This document shows positions 53,650-62,883 of a DNA stretch of 64,000 nucleotides, one piece after another. The translations under genes and the position numbers were made by a program. The stretch lies in NCBI RefSeq assembly GCF_024362345.1, contig NZ_CP101505.1:2253501-2317500 (forward strand), given 5' to 3'. The notes beneath the pieces are model-generated. The model did no database searches and was not told the DNA's origin. It saw only the letters and a list, made by a program, of their open reading frames with translations. Origin of the DNA: Polaribacter dokdonensis (GTDB lineage: Bacteria; Bacteroidota; Bacteroidia; Flavobacteriales; Flavobacteriaceae). Numbering within the stretch: the stretch's first letter is position 1; every line of letters starts with the position of its first letter.

Positions 53650-54252
53650 CTAGTTGTTGATGTTTTTAGAAAAAGAATGTAAATTCTCTTTTACAGCAAT
53701 AATATTATCAATTGCTTGTGTCGCTTTTTTAAGTCGTGTTTCTTTATCGCCTTTTAATAAAATATACTTACAATTATGTTCTTTTAGCGCTTTTTCAAAA
53801 GCATTGAACATTTCTAGCCTTTGTTCTGGTCTGTCTCTTAAATCGTCTTCTTCCCAAGGTGTATCTATGTAGGTTAACAGGTATAAATCATATTTATTAG
53901 TTTTTGCAGCTTCGTCTAAATTTTCATCAACAAAACCACCATAAAATTCTTGAGAATACACTTTTGTTTCTAATAAATCTGTATCACAAATTAAAACTTT
54001 ATCTGCTTTTTTAGCAAGTTTGTTTTCCAACTTCATTTGCCCAATTGCAATAGGTAATAAGTCTTTTGCTTCACAGGTTTTACGTTCGTTATTCCATTTT
54101 TTTTGGAGGTATTCACGTGCAAATTCGGGTGCCCAAACTGTGTTATAGTAGCGAGCTAAATGTTTAGAAAGGGTTGTTTTTCCTGTAGATTCAGGGCCAA
54201 ATAAAACAATCTTTACAATGTTAATGGGTTTTTGTTTAAGCTTTTCTTCCAT
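53650..54252 (-). CDS. NadR-type P-loop kinase
   Basis: A 200-residue ATPase with Walker A FGPESTGKTTLSKHLA near residues 17-32, EFAREYL near 42, and a Walker B-like LICDTDLLETKVYS near 88. This pattern is that of the C-terminal kinase domain of NadR, a ribosylnicotinamide kinase (AAA_28 family). It overlaps the pnuC gene by 40 bp, and no later in-frame Met fits before the P-loop. PnuC plus this kinase makes a complete import-and-trap system for nicotinamide riboside. A different vitamin is possible. Confidence 0.8.
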   Translation of the reverse strand: MEEKLKQKPINIVKIVLFGPESTGKTTLSKHLARYYNTVWAPEFAREYLQKKWNNERKTCEAKDLLPIAIGQMKLENKLAKKADKVLICDTDLLETKVYSQEFYGGFVDENLDEAAKTNKYDLYLLTYIDTPWEEDDLRDRPEQRLEMFNAFEKALKEHNCKYILLKGDKETRLKKATQAIDNIIAVKENLHSFSKNINN

Positions 54253-54845
54253 GCTAAATAGCCAAATATGGCAATAAATGTAAATCCTAAATATTGAAAG
54301 CTGGTAAAGGTAAAACCTTTATAGAAGTATAAAGGTATAGAAATAATGTCTCCAATAATCCAAAAAATCCAATTTTCTATTTTTCGTTTTGCCATCAACC
54401 ACATACCTACAAAGAAAATGGCTGTTGTAAAAGTATCAACATAAGCCACCCAAGAAGTCCATTTATCAAAATTTGTGTAAACTAAATAAACAAATATAAG
54501 TGTACCTAAAAAGATAAAAATAGAAGTTGTTTTTTCTTTTTTACTGGTTCTAGAAATTGGAGTAACATGTGTTTCATCAACTTTGCTTGTCCAAATATAC
54601 CAACCGTAAATACTCATTATAAAATAGTAGGCATTAATCATCATGTCACCTAAAAGTTCCCACTTTAAAAGCAGATATACGAAAATAACTGTGCTAACCA
54701 TTCCTGTTGGGAATACCCAAATTTTATTTTGTTTAGAGAACCAAACAGATAAAAATCCAAAGATTACTGCAATAATCTCTAGAGTTGTATCTAAGGTTGA
54801 ATAGCCTTTGTACTGGCCAAAAAGGAAATCGAAAATATCTGACAT
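54213..54845 (-). CDS. pnuC: PnuC-family vitamin transporter (likely nicotinamide riboside)
   Basis: A 210-residue inner-membrane protein with seven or so helices. ALIVAVIFGFLSVWFSKQNKIWVFP-like TM1-2, MINAYYFIMSIYGWYIW near residue 70-86, and NWIFWIIGDIISIPLYFYKGF near 155-175 are family motifs. PnuC proteins are facilitators that rely on a kinase to trap the substrate; the kinase gene overlaps its 3' end. A TPP-riboswitch receptor is close by, but no riboswitch is in front of this gene, so nicotinamide riboside is the better guess. Confidence 0.85.
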   Translation of the reverse strand: MSDIFDFLFGQYKGYSTLDTTLEIIAVIFGFLSVWFSKQNKIWVFPTGMVSTVIFVYLLLKWELLGDMMINAYYFIMSIYGWYIWTSKVDETHVTPISRTSKKEKTTSIFIFLGTLIFVYLVYTNFDKWTSWVAYVDTFTTAIFFVGMWLMAKRKIENWIFWIIGDIISIPLYFYKGFTFTSFQYLGFTFIAIFGYLAWKKSLNKNPLTL

Positions 54846-54876
54846 TTGAAATTATTAGATCAATTAATTGGGTAAG

Positions 54877-55503
54877 TTAGCATGCGTAAACACAAGTAAA
54901 CCCTTCAAATTCTAAAAAAGAGACATCATAAGAGGCTACATCACCATTAAAACGAATTTCACCTGTTGTTTTTGCGTTGTCAAATTTAAAATCAGCTACG
55001 TAAATATGGTGTAAAAAAAGCAACTTCTTTTTACCATAAATTTTATACAGACTTTCTTTTGCACCCCAAACAATGGTTAATTTTCGAATTAAGGCATCAT
55101 CGTTTGCAATGGTTTTATACTCTTCAAAAGGAGTGAATTTATGCGCAATTTTTAAGATTTTATCTCGTTGTTTTTCAATGTCAATACCCACCTCTTTTTC
55201 GCTAGAATAAATAATTGCAGTAAAATTGAAAGAATGTGTAATAGAAATAAAATTATCATCTGCTAAATGAGGTTTCCCAAATTCGTCATAAATTAGGTCT
55301 GAATCTGTTAAATCTACCTCTTTTAACAAATGCCTAATTGATAAAAAACCTTTTTGATGTAACTCAGATTTCATAGAATTTAACCTAGCTTCGTTTTTAT
55401 CGGTTAAAGAAATTTTTGCTTTTAGTGTTTCTAAACTTTCTTCTATCTTCCAAATGAAGACTTTAGTGGTTGGTGAAACTATTATAGTTTTGTAAAGAGG
55501 CAT
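54877..55503 (-). CDS. 4'-phosphopantetheinyl transferase
   Basis: About 208 residues from ATG 55503 (MPLYKTIIVSPTTK); the longer frame from 55563 would overlap the ahcY promoter region. The family motifs are GIDIEKQRD near residue 100 (Mg-binding Asp) and WGAKESLYKIYGKKKL near 150 (Glu). It transfers phosphopantetheine from CoA to acyl or peptidyl carrier proteins, Sfp/EntD-like. It is 31 bp ahead of pnuC on the same strand and divergent from ahcY. Confidence 0.88.
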   Translation of the reverse strand: MPLYKTIIVSPTTKVFIWKIEESLETLKAKISLTDKNEARLNSMKSELHQKGFLSIRHLLKEVDLTDSDLIYDEFGKPHLADDNFISITHSFNFTAIIYSSEKEVGIDIEKQRDKILKIAHKFTPFEEYKTIANDDALIRKLTIVWGAKESLYKIYGKKKLLFLHHIYVADFKFDNAKTTGEIRFNGDVASYDVSFLEFEGFTCVYAC

Positions 55504-55524
55504 AGGTTTTAGAAAATGATGTTG

Positions 55525-55532
55525 TATCTTTG
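55525..55532 (+). promoter_or_regulatory. -7 promoter element of ahcY
   Basis: TATCTTTG matches TAnnTTTG, 34 bp before the ATG at 55567. No TTG at the -33 spacing. Confidence 0.5.
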
Positions 55533-55566
55533 CAATCGATAAAATTAGACAATAAATATACATAAT

Positions 55567-56874
55567 ATGAGCACAAATACAGCATACGTACCTTTTAAAG
55601 TTAAAGATATTTCTTTAGCTGATTGGGGTAGAAAAGAAATAGAATTGGCAGAAGCAGAAATGCCAGGTTTAATGAGTTTAAGAGAAGAGTATGGAGATTC
55701 TCAGCCCTTAAAAGGAGCTAGAATTGCAGGTTGTTTACATATGACAATTCAAACTGCTGTTTTAATAGAAACTCTACAAGCTTTGGGTGCAGAAGTTACT
55801 TGGAGTTCTTGTAATATTTTCTCTACACAAGATCAAGCTGCAGCTGCAATTGCTGCAACAGGTACACCAGTTTATGCTTGGAAAGGAATGAACGAAGAAG
55901 AATTTGATTGGTGTATAGAACAAACATTATTTTTTGGTGAAGATAAAAAGCCACTAAATATGATATTAGATGATGGAGGAGATTTAACCAACATGGTTTT
56001 AGATAGATATCCAGAGTTAGCAGAAGGTATTAATGGTTTATCAGAAGAAACTACTACAGGAGTTCATAGACTTTATGAAAGAGTAAAAAACGGAACTTTA
56101 CCAATGCCAGCTATCAACATTAACGATTCTGTAACCAAGTCTAAATTTGATAACAAATATGGTTGTAAAGAATCTGCAGTAGATGCAATTCGTAGAGCAA
56201 CAGATATTATGTTAGCAGGTAAAAGAGTTGTAGTTTGTGGTTATGGAGATGTTGGTAAAGGTACAGCTGCTTCTTTTAAAGGTGCTGGTTCTATTGTAAC
56301 TGTAACAGAGATTGACCCAATTTGTGCTTTACAAGCAGCAATGGATGGATTTGAAGTTAAGAAATTAGAAACTGTTGTTGCAAATGCAGATATTGTAATT
56401 ACAACTACTGGTAATAAAGGTATTGTAAGAGGTGAGCATTTTGAAGCAATGAAAGACAAAGTTATTGTATGTAACATTGGTCATTTTGATAATGAAATTG
56501 ATGTACCTTACTTGAACAACAATAGCGAAAAAGTAGAAATTAAGCCACAGGTTGATAAATACAACATTAATGGTAAAGATATTATTCTTCTTGCAGAAGG
56601 ACGTTTAGTAAACTTAGGTTGTGCAACTGGGCATCCAAGTTTTGTAATGTCTAATTCATTTACAAATCAAACTTTAGCGCAAATAGAACTTTGGAACAAT
56701 GCAGATGCTTATGAAAATAAAGTATACATGTTACCAAAACACTTAGATGAAAAAGTAGCAAAATTACACTTAGCTAAAATTGGTGTTGAGTTAACAGAGT
56801 TAAGCAAAGATCAAGCAGATTATATTGGTGTTACTCAAGAAGGGCCATATAAACCTGAACATTACAGATACTAA
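55567..56874 (+). CDS. ahcY: Adenosylhomocysteinase
   Basis: Cytoplasmic enzyme that splits S-adenosylhomocysteine into adenosine and homocysteine, clearing the product of methyltransferases. 435 residues, full length: [65 protein letters not shown] loop [28 protein letters not shown]-like ITTTGNKGI, and the C-terminal [10 protein letters not shown]. Its last 194 bp are repeated at 59722-59915 with two silent changes and a different stop codon. The functional copy's 3' end is thus one of two alleles in the chromosome. Confidence 0.97.
   Translation: MSTNTAYVPFKVKDISLADWGRKEIELAEAEMPGLMSLREEYGDSQPLKGARIAGCLHMTIQTAVLIETLQALGAEVTWSSCNIFSTQDQAAAAIAATGTPVYAWKGMNEEEFDWCIEQTLFFGEDKKPLNMILDDGGDLTNMVLDRYPELAEGINGLSEETTTGVHRLYERVKNGTLPMPAININDSVTKSKFDNKYGCKESAVDAIRRATDIMLAGKRVVVCGYGDVGKGTAASFKGAGSIVTVTEIDPICALQAAMDGFEVKKLETVVANADIVITTTGNKGIVRGEHFEAMKDKVIVCNIGHFDNEIDVPYLNNNSEKVEIKPQVDKYNINGKDIILLAEGRLVNLGCATGHPSFVMSNSFTNQTLAQIELWNNADAYENKVYMLPKHLDEKVAKLHLAKIGVELTELSKDQADYIGVTQEGPYKPEHYRY
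56681..56874. repeat. Direct repeat, left copy (3' end of ahcY)
   Basis: The 194 bp from within codon 372 to the ahcY stop recur at 59722-59915, exactly 3,041 bp to the right. Only three differences are visible: AAC/AAT, GAG/GAA (both silent) and TAA/TAG at the stop. The repeats bracket the leucine-rich-repeat gene. Confidence 0.95.
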
Positions 56875-56894
56875 AAAGATTCTTCTTTAAAAAT

Positions 56895-56924
56895 AAAAAA
56901 CCTCTCATATTGAGAGGTTTTTTT
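56895..56924. terminator. Bidirectional terminator between ahcY and the LRR gene
   Basis: CCTCTCA (56901-56907), loop TAT, TGAGAGG (56911-56917), with A and T runs on the sides. It lies in the inserted segment, not in the original ahcY 3' flank. Confidence 0.85.
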
Positions 56925-59691
56925 ATTCTTTAATAAAACGCATCGATTTTTTCAATTTATCAGCTTTAAAGTTAATTAAGTAAACTCCCTTGCTTAAATT
57001 GTTTACGGGAATTCTAGTTTTGTTGGTGTTTTTTGAAAAGTTTATTTTTTTTAATAAGCTTCCTTTTAAATCATAAATTTCAATAATATTAAAAGGTTTA
57101 TTACTGTCAACGTTTATAAAATCTGTTGTTGGTTTTGGAAACAACTTTATGCTAGCATTAAAATAGTATTCATCAATTTTTGCAGGGGATTCAATTATTG
57201 TTTTAGCTGTGTTGGTTACAATTTCTGGATTATAATCAAAATAAATTTCAGCAAAATTTTCAAGAGTATCTCCTACATTTAGATTTGGTAACGTTTTAAT
57301 TTTAAAAGCAACATATCCATCATTATTTTCATCGTAAAAAGGTAAATTTATACCTTCAAAAATAAATTCAACTTTATTTATATTTTGTATTCTTGTTTTT
57401 AAGGCATGGCTATAATCATAAACATCTAAAGTAGCAATGTCAAATTTTTCAGTATCAATAACATCTTTAACTACTACATTAATAGCACTTGCTGTGCCTA
57501 AATTTTCGAAACGAATTAAGTAATGTATATATTCGCCAATAATTTCTGGTGTTGCAAAATCGCCTTGTAAACAAGTCTTATCATTTGGGTCGTATGAATT
57601 TACAACCTCCTGATTTAAGTTAAATAAATTATTAATTTCTACTTCTTCATTTTCTGTTGGGTTTATTGCAGCTTGATACGTTAGAATATCTCCACTGTTT
57701 AACGAAGGTGTTTCTGTTGGAGAATTTAAATTCATTGTAAAAAGAATTTCTCTTTTTTCTGTAGGTTCTAAATCTTGATAGTCCCAATTCAATTGCCCTA
57801 TGTTTTGCGAAGTCATGCTCATGTTCGATGAAACAAAATCGAGCACGTTATCATTATAGGTAAGGTTAATATTTCCTGAAATTGGTGTAGTCCCAACATT
57901 TTTGTAGATTATTTTATAGTCTGCATCAAAACCTGGTCTTGCTTCATCAATAGGTATTATGTTAATTTCTACATCATTAAAATCTCCTTTAGAATTAATA
58001 CAAATATTTTGCACATGAGGAGATGTAGTATCTGGAAAATTAACAGTGAATGAATCTATAGAAGATGAATAATAGTTAGGATTAAGTAATTGCGGTTCAA
58101 CTGTGTATTCTCCTTCTGGCAAGTGAACTTCATAAGTGCCATCTGCATTAACAGAATAAAAATCACTATCTCCAGTTTTGTAAGTGATTTTTAATTTTAA
58201 ATCACTAAAATTTATACTGTTTGTATCACAACTATTGCCAATATTATTTATTTTAACATTACCTTTTAAGGTATAATATTCTCCACCAGGAGTAAAACTA
58301 CAGTAAGGATTAACTGTTATACCTGAACTTTTAAACATGCTAATTTCTCTTGAGAAATTGTCTGTACAGACATATTTTAAAGTTTGTTCTCTTCCATCAT
58401 AATTCCACCATCCTAATTTACTATATGTTTGGCCATAGTTATTCTGTTCAACCTCCTGAAATCCATTTTTTATGAATAATGTTTCTAAAAGATTATTATG
58501 TATTTCTGTAAATCGTAAATTGTAATTTTTTGATAAATCTAATGTTTTCAATAGGTTATCAGTACAATAAAATAGAACGACTTCTTTTAGTTCGCTTACA
58601 TTTAATTCTGTTAATTTATTAACACTACAATTTAAATAAGATACTTCTTTCGAGTTAGATAAATCTATTGTAGAAATTTCATTATTATTAACCAATAAAA
58701 CAGCAAGTTTAGGATTTTGAGTAAGATCTATCTGTGTTAAGTTATTATAGGAAGTATCTAAACGTTCTAGACTGCCTAACCCAGTCAAGTTTATTTCAGT
58801 AATCTTATTTGATTTAAAGTTTAAGTTTGATATTTGTTTTGAATTAGATAAATCTAATGTAGAAATTTGATTGTTATTAATATATAAAACAGCAAGTTTA
58901 GGATTTTGAGTCAAATCTATTTCTGTCAAATTATTACTACTAAGAATTAATTCATTTAGATTAGGCATATTACTAACATCAAAGTCGGTAAGATTTGCAC
59001 CAGAATAATTTAATTTTGTTAGACCTATAACATTTGGTATTTCTATTATAGTATCAAAGTTATTATAACCAATATCTAATATTTCTATATCTACTAAATT
59101 TGAAATCTCTAATTTCTCAAGATTGTTAAAATTACAATTAAGACTAATAATTTTAGAGTTGTTTGTTAAGTCTAATTCTATAAGTTCGTTATTTGAACAA
59201 CCTAGTATCTCCAAATTTGTAAGATTAGTTAAATCTAATTCTATAAGTTCGTTAAGTGAACAATCTAGTATTTCTAAATTTGTAAGATTAGTTAAATCTA
59301 AATGAGTTAGTTTGTTTTCGCTACAATAAAGTGTTTTTAAATTATAACTTTCTGGCAATTTCAGTTCTTTCAGTTCACTGGCATAATTAGTATCCAAATA
59401 TTCCAAATTTACTAATTCAGTAAGGTCTAAACTTTCAATATAATTTGAGTGAATGATTAATTTTGTAAGATTTTTAAAGAAAGAAATACCTACTAAACTT
59501 GTAATATCTTTGAAATAAAAATCTAGTTCTGTTATTGCTATTGCCTCAGAAACTTCTATCTCTCCATCATTATTGGTGTCTACACCAATATCTAGTAACG
59601 CAGTTTTAAAATTTGCATCTGGTATATCTATTACTTGACTTTGTATAGTAATAGAAAAAAATGCTATTAATAAAGGGAGTATCTTTTTCAT
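56923..59691 (-). CDS. Secreted leucine-rich-repeat protein with type IX sorting domain
   Basis: A 922-residue exported protein: signal peptide about 1-18 (ending IQSQ); about eighteen leucine-rich repeats of about 21 residues (roughly 30-400, e.g. LTNLEILDCSLNELIELDLT, LTKLNYSGANLTDFDVSNMP); a Cys-containing linker; a beta-sandwich region about 465-620; a DUF7619/DUF11-like domain about 690-830 (YDPNDKTCLQGDFATPEIIGEYIHYLIRFENLG); and a C-terminal T9SS type A sorting domain about 845-922 (ending SMRFIKE). So it is probably secreted by the type IX system and attached to the surface. It is the only gene between the two copies of the ahcY 3' end, suggesting recent arrival. Confidence 0.88.
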   Translation of the reverse strand: MKKILPLLIAFFSITIQSQVIDIPDANFKTALLDIGVDTNNDGEIEVSEAIAITELDFYFKDITSLVGISFFKNLTKLIIHSNYIESLDLTELVNLEYLDTNYASELKELKLPESYNLKTLYCSENKLTHLDLTNLTNLEILDCSLNELIELDLTNLTNLEILGCSNNELIELDLTNNSKIISLNCNFNNLEKLEISNLVDIEILDIGYNNFDTIIEIPNVIGLTKLNYSGANLTDFDVSNMPNLNELILSSNNLTEIDLTQNPKLAVLYINNNQISTLDLSNSKQISNLNFKSNKITEINLTGLGSLERLDTSYNNLTQIDLTQNPKLAVLLVNNNEISTIDLSNSKEVSYLNCSVNKLTELNVSELKEVVLFYCTDNLLKTLDLSKNYNLRFTEIHNNLLETLFIKNGFQEVEQNNYGQTYSKLGWWNYDGREQTLKYVCTDNFSREISMFKSSGITVNPYCSFTPGGEYYTLKGNVKINNIGNSCDTNSINFSDLKLKITYKTGDSDFYSVNADGTYEVHLPEGEYTVEPQLLNPNYYSSSIDSFTVNFPDTTSPHVQNICINSKGDFNDVEINIIPIDEARPGFDADYKIIYKNVGTTPISGNINLTYNDNVLDFVSSNMSMTSQNIGQLNWDYQDLEPTEKREILFTMNLNSPTETPSLNSGDILTYQAAINPTENEEVEINNLFNLNQEVVNSYDPNDKTCLQGDFATPEIIGEYIHYLIRFENLGTASAINVVVKDVIDTEKFDIATLDVYDYSHALKTRIQNINKVEFIFEGINLPFYDENNDGYVAFKIKTLPNLNVGDTLENFAEIYFDYNPEIVTNTAKTIIESPAKIDEYYFNASIKLFPKPTTDFINVDSNKPFNIIEIYDLKGSLLKKINFSKNTNKTRIPVNNLSKGVYLINFKADKLKKSMRFIKE

Positions 59692-59718
59692 AAGTAAATA
59701 TAAAAATTATTTTTTACT

Positions 59719-59726
59719 CAAAAATA
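59719..59726 (-). promoter_or_regulatory. -7 promoter element of the LRR gene, built over the insertion junction
   Basis: On the minus strand this reads TATTTTTG (TAnnTTTG), 28 bp upstream of the LRR start. Its TA end lies inside the ahcY-derived repeat (starting at 59722) and its TTTG end in unique sequence. So the promoter exists only because of the fusion. The -33 position has no TTG. Confidence 0.45.
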
Positions 59727-59915
59727 GAACTTTGGAATAATGCAGATGCTTATGAAAATAAAGTATACATGTTACCAAAACACTTAGATGAAAAAGTAGC
59801 AAAATTACACTTAGCTAAAATTGGTGTTGAGTTAACAGAATTAAGCAAAGATCAAGCAGATTATATTGGTGTTACTCAAGAAGGGCCATATAAACCTGAA
59901 CATTACAGATACTAG
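59722..59915 (+). pseudogene. Displaced 3' fragment of ahcY (right direct repeat)
   Basis: Colinear with the last 194 bp of ahcY, including the final [10 protein letters not shown] codons, with two silent differences and TAG in place of TAA. It has no start and no upstream part, so it cannot make the enzyme. Its own terminator follows at 59950. The silent-only differences indicate that the two alleles diverged while both were under selection, so the copy came from another lineage rather than from simple local duplication. Confidence 0.9.
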
Positions 59916-59949
59916 TCTACATATAATACTAGGAAATTAATAAAATTAA

Positions 59950-59981
59950 GGTTCTTTCAAGAAATTGAGAGAACCTTTTTT
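59950..59981 (+). terminator. Terminator after the ahcY fragment (probably the original ahcY terminator)
   Basis: An 11-bp stem GGTTCTTTCAA (59950-59960) / TTGAGAGAACC (59965-59975), loop GAAA, followed by a T run. The remaining 59982-60124 has no gene and no clear -7 element; it is AT-rich leader of the next gene. Confidence 0.8.
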
Positions 59982-60124
59982 ATTTAATGAGCTGACATTG
60001 AATGGATAGTAATTTTATTTAAATTTAATCTAAATAAACTTTGTAATTTACTTTTCTGTGATTATTTTCGCACTCTATTTATAATGATTCTAAATGAACG
60101 GATTTATAAAGAATTAAAATTTTG

Positions 60125-61291
60125 ATGAAATCCGATAATAATAAAGAGTATTATCACATGAGTAAAAAGAAATACAGTATAAAGAAATTTATAAACGATG
60201 TTCATCTTTGGTTAGGTTTAGCAAGTGGAATTATTTTGTTTCTAGTATGTTTAAGTGGAACAGTTTTAGCTTTTGAGCATGAGATTAAAGATGCTTTTTC
60301 AGCAAAGTTTCAGATTCAGAAAAAAAATCAGAAATTAGATGTAGATGATTTAGTATCTGTGTTAACAGAAAATAATCAGGGAGTAGTTTCAAGTGTAAAA
60401 ATACCTGCTGATGATTTAAAACCTTATAGTTTTCGAGTTAAAAAAGATCCTAAACAAAGAAGAGGTTTTACAGTTTTAGTAAATCCTTATACAGCAGAAA
60501 TTAAAAAAGTAGAAAAATCTAGCGCAGATGCTTTTTTAACTACTATGTTTAGATTACACAGATGGTTGTTGTTAGATACCAAAATAGGCAGGCCTATTGT
60601 TGGTGTAGCTACTATTATCTTCTTCTTTTTGGCAATTTCTGGTATTGTTTTATGGTTTCCTAAAAAGCTAAAGTGGAAAAACGTAAAACAAGGTTTAAAA
60701 ATTAAAACCAAAGCAAAATGGAAAAGAGTTAATTACGATTTACACAATACTCTAGGTTTTTATGCAAGTATATTTTTAATTATAATGTGTATTACAGGTT
60801 TGTGTTGGTCATTTACAAGCTACAGAACTGGTTTGGGTAATTTAATTGGCGCTAAAATATTTAATAGAAGTGCACCAAAGTTTAATGCAAAGAATCTTAA
60901 AGAAAGTAAAATTATAACATATACTCAAGCTTTGTCAATTGCAAACAAAACTTTAAACTATGAAGGTGATGTTTCTATAGGTTTCCCAACAAAAAAGAAT
61001 AATTATTTTAGCATTAGTAAAACAAACAAAAATAATTGGTCTCCTGTAACTTCAGATAGATTATACTTAAGTCTTTCTGGTGATATTTTAGAAGTACAAT
61101 ACTTTAAAGACAAACCATTAAACGTACAATTTGCATCGCTTATTAAACCAATTCATACAGGAGAAATTTTCGGAACTTTTTCTAAAATAATTTACTTTTT
61201 AGCCTGTTTAATTGCCACAAGTTTACCAGTTACAGGTACTATTATTTGGCTGAATAAATTAAAGAAAAAGAAGAAGAAAAAACGAGTATAG
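60125..61291 (+). CDS. PepSY-associated transmembrane protein
   Basis: About 388 residues from ATG 60125; ATG 60158 (MSKKKYSIKKF) is an equally good start and matches typical family N-termini. Four helices: about 35-55 (WLGLASGIILFLVCLSGTVLAF), 155-180, 210-230 and 355-378. The NDVHLWLGL opening, the RLHRWLLLD motif near 140, and the NYDLHNTLGFYAS segment are those of the PepSY-TM (iron-regulated membrane protein) family, often linked to siderophore use or ferric reduction. The SLC13 transporter follows 69 bp later. Confidence 0.82.
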   Translation: MKSDNNKEYYHMSKKKYSIKKFINDVHLWLGLASGIILFLVCLSGTVLAFEHEIKDAFSAKFQIQKKNQKLDVDDLVSVLTENNQGVVSSVKIPADDLKPYSFRVKKDPKQRRGFTVLVNPYTAEIKKVEKSSADAFLTTMFRLHRWLLLDTKIGRPIVGVATIIFFFLAISGIVLWFPKKLKWKNVKQGLKIKTKAKWKRVNYDLHNTLGFYASIFLIIMCITGLCWSFTSYRTGLGNLIGAKIFNRSAPKFNAKNLKESKIITYTQALSIANKTLNYEGDVSIGFPTKKNNYFSISKTNKNNWSPVTSDRLYLSLSGDILEVQYFKDKPLNVQFASLIKPIHTGEIFGTFSKIIYFLACLIATSLPVTGTIIWLNKLKKKKKKKRV

Positions 61292-61360
61292 GTTGTGGTT
61301 CATTAGAAAAAGTATTTTGCAAAATCTTTTTACTATTTTGCAGCTACTTAAGAAAACTAC

Positions 61361-62791
61361 ATGAAAATTACACAAAAAATAGGTTTATTTCTAGGGCCTA
61401 TTTTGTTTTTGCTACTGCAAATTTTGCCAATAACTATGGTTTCAGCCAAAGCAGATGCTGTTATTGCAGTTGCAATTTGGATGGTTATTTGGTGGATTAC
61501 AGAGAGTGTTCATATTGCAGTAACAGCCTTACTACCTTTAATTCTTTTCCCCTTGCTAAAAGTAATGCCAATTGCAGATGTTGGCGCCAATTATGGTAGT
61601 CCAATAATATTTCTATTTTTTGGAGGTTTTGTTTTGGCTTTGGCTTTAGAGAAAGTTAATCTACATAAACGAATTGCACTGAACATTGTAAAATTAACAG
61701 GTACAACATCAGAAAAAGTAGTGTTGGGTTTTATGCTAGCAACTGCATTTATGAGTATGTGGATTAGTAATACAGCATCTACTGTAGTAATGTTACCCAT
61801 AGCAATTTCTGTAATTCGTTTATTAATAAATGATGAAGATGGTTTTACCAAAGGCGATAAAAACTTTGCTTTAAGTATTATGCTTGGTATTGCATTTGCT
61901 GCAAATGCAGGTGGCATTGCCACTGTTATTGGTACTCCTCCAAATTCGGTTTTAATTGGGTTGTTAGAAAATCAGTACAACATTCAAATTTCATTTATAA
62001 GATGGATGAGTTTTGGCTTACCCTTTTCTATAATTATGATAGCTGCTGTGTATGTTGTTTTGGTAAAATGGATGTTTCCCTGTAAAGAAATCAAGTTTAC
62101 AGCATCAGCCAATGTTATTGATGATGAAATTAAAAAATTAGGTAAAATTTCATCCGAAGAAAAAAGAGTGCTAACCATATTTGGAATAACCGTTTTTCTA
62201 TGGATTACAAGAACAATTATCAATGCAATATTTCCTGAATTAAAACTATCAGATACCATTATTAGTTTAATAGCAGCTGTTGCTTTATTCGCAATTCCTA
62301 TGAACTTTAAAAGAGGTAATTTTGTTTTAGAATGGAATGATACCAGCAAATTAGCTTGGGGAATTCTATTACTTTTTGGAGGTGGTTTAGCATTAGCAAA
62401 AGGTATGGCTGCTAGTGGTTTAGTAGCTGTTATTACAGATGCAATTGCAGCTGGTAATTTTAATATTTTACTAACAGCCTCTCTTTTAATACTACTAATG
62501 CTGTTTATGACAGAACTTATGAGTAATGTAGCTCTTGTTGCAGTTTTAGCGCCTGTGGTTGCTGGTATTGCAATAGGTTTAAATATACCAATGTTAAATT
62601 TATTAATACCTGTAACAATGGCTAGTAGTTGTGCATTTATGTTACCAATGGCTACACCACCAAATGCAATTGTATTTGCAAGTGGTTATGTTAAAGTAAA
62701 GCAAATGGTAAAAGCAGGAGTTGTACTAAACACAATTGCTGTATTGTTACTCATATTTTACTATCAGTTTATAATTCCTTTATTCTTTTAA
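61361..62791 (+). CDS. SLC13/DASS-family sodium:dicarboxylate (or sulfate) symporter
   Basis: A 476-residue inner-membrane protein with about twelve helices. The two hairpin SNT motifs of the DASS family are present: FMSMWISNTASTVVMLPIAISV near residues 130-152 and TELMSNVALVAVLAPVVAGIA near 385-405. It also has NAGGIATVIGTPPNSVLIGL near 183-203 and MATPPNAIVFASGYVK near 430. Likely substrates are C4-dicarboxylates such as succinate. It is probably co-transcribed with the PepSY gene. A 155-bp gap leads to the lyase gene. Confidence 0.9.
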   Translation: MKITQKIGLFLGPILFLLLQILPITMVSAKADAVIAVAIWMVIWWITESVHIAVTALLPLILFPLLKVMPIADVGANYGSPIIFLFFGGFVLALALEKVNLHKRIALNIVKLTGTTSEKVVLGFMLATAFMSMWISNTASTVVMLPIAISVIRLLINDEDGFTKGDKNFALSIMLGIAFAANAGGIATVIGTPPNSVLIGLLENQYNIQISFIRWMSFGLPFSIIMIAAVYVVLVKWMFPCKEIKFTASANVIDDEIKKLGKISSEEKRVLTIFGITVFLWITRTIINAIFPELKLSDTIISLIAAVALFAIPMNFKRGNFVLEWNDTSKLAWGILLLFGGGLALAKGMAASGLVAVITDAIAAGNFNILLTASLLILLMLFMTELMSNVALVAVLAPVVAGIAIGLNIPMLNLLIPVTMASSCAFMLPMATPPNAIVFASGYVKVKQMVKAGVVLNTIAVLLLIFYYQFIIPLFF

Positions 62792-62883
62792 AAAACCAGT
62801 GCTATGTTGTGCTAATTGATAACTTTTTACTTAAGAATTACTTTTATATAAAAAGTATTAAATCCATTTACATATCTCATTAC

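Noticed and set aside
59123..59305. Plus-strand repetitive frame opposite the LRR gene
   Set aside because: It repeats only because the LRR codons repeat; reading frame of the real gene is on the minus strand.
56875..59721. The LRR segment as an insertion sequence or transposon
   Set aside because: No transposase, no terminal inverted repeats and no short target duplication; the 194-bp ahcY repeats point to recombination or integration instead.
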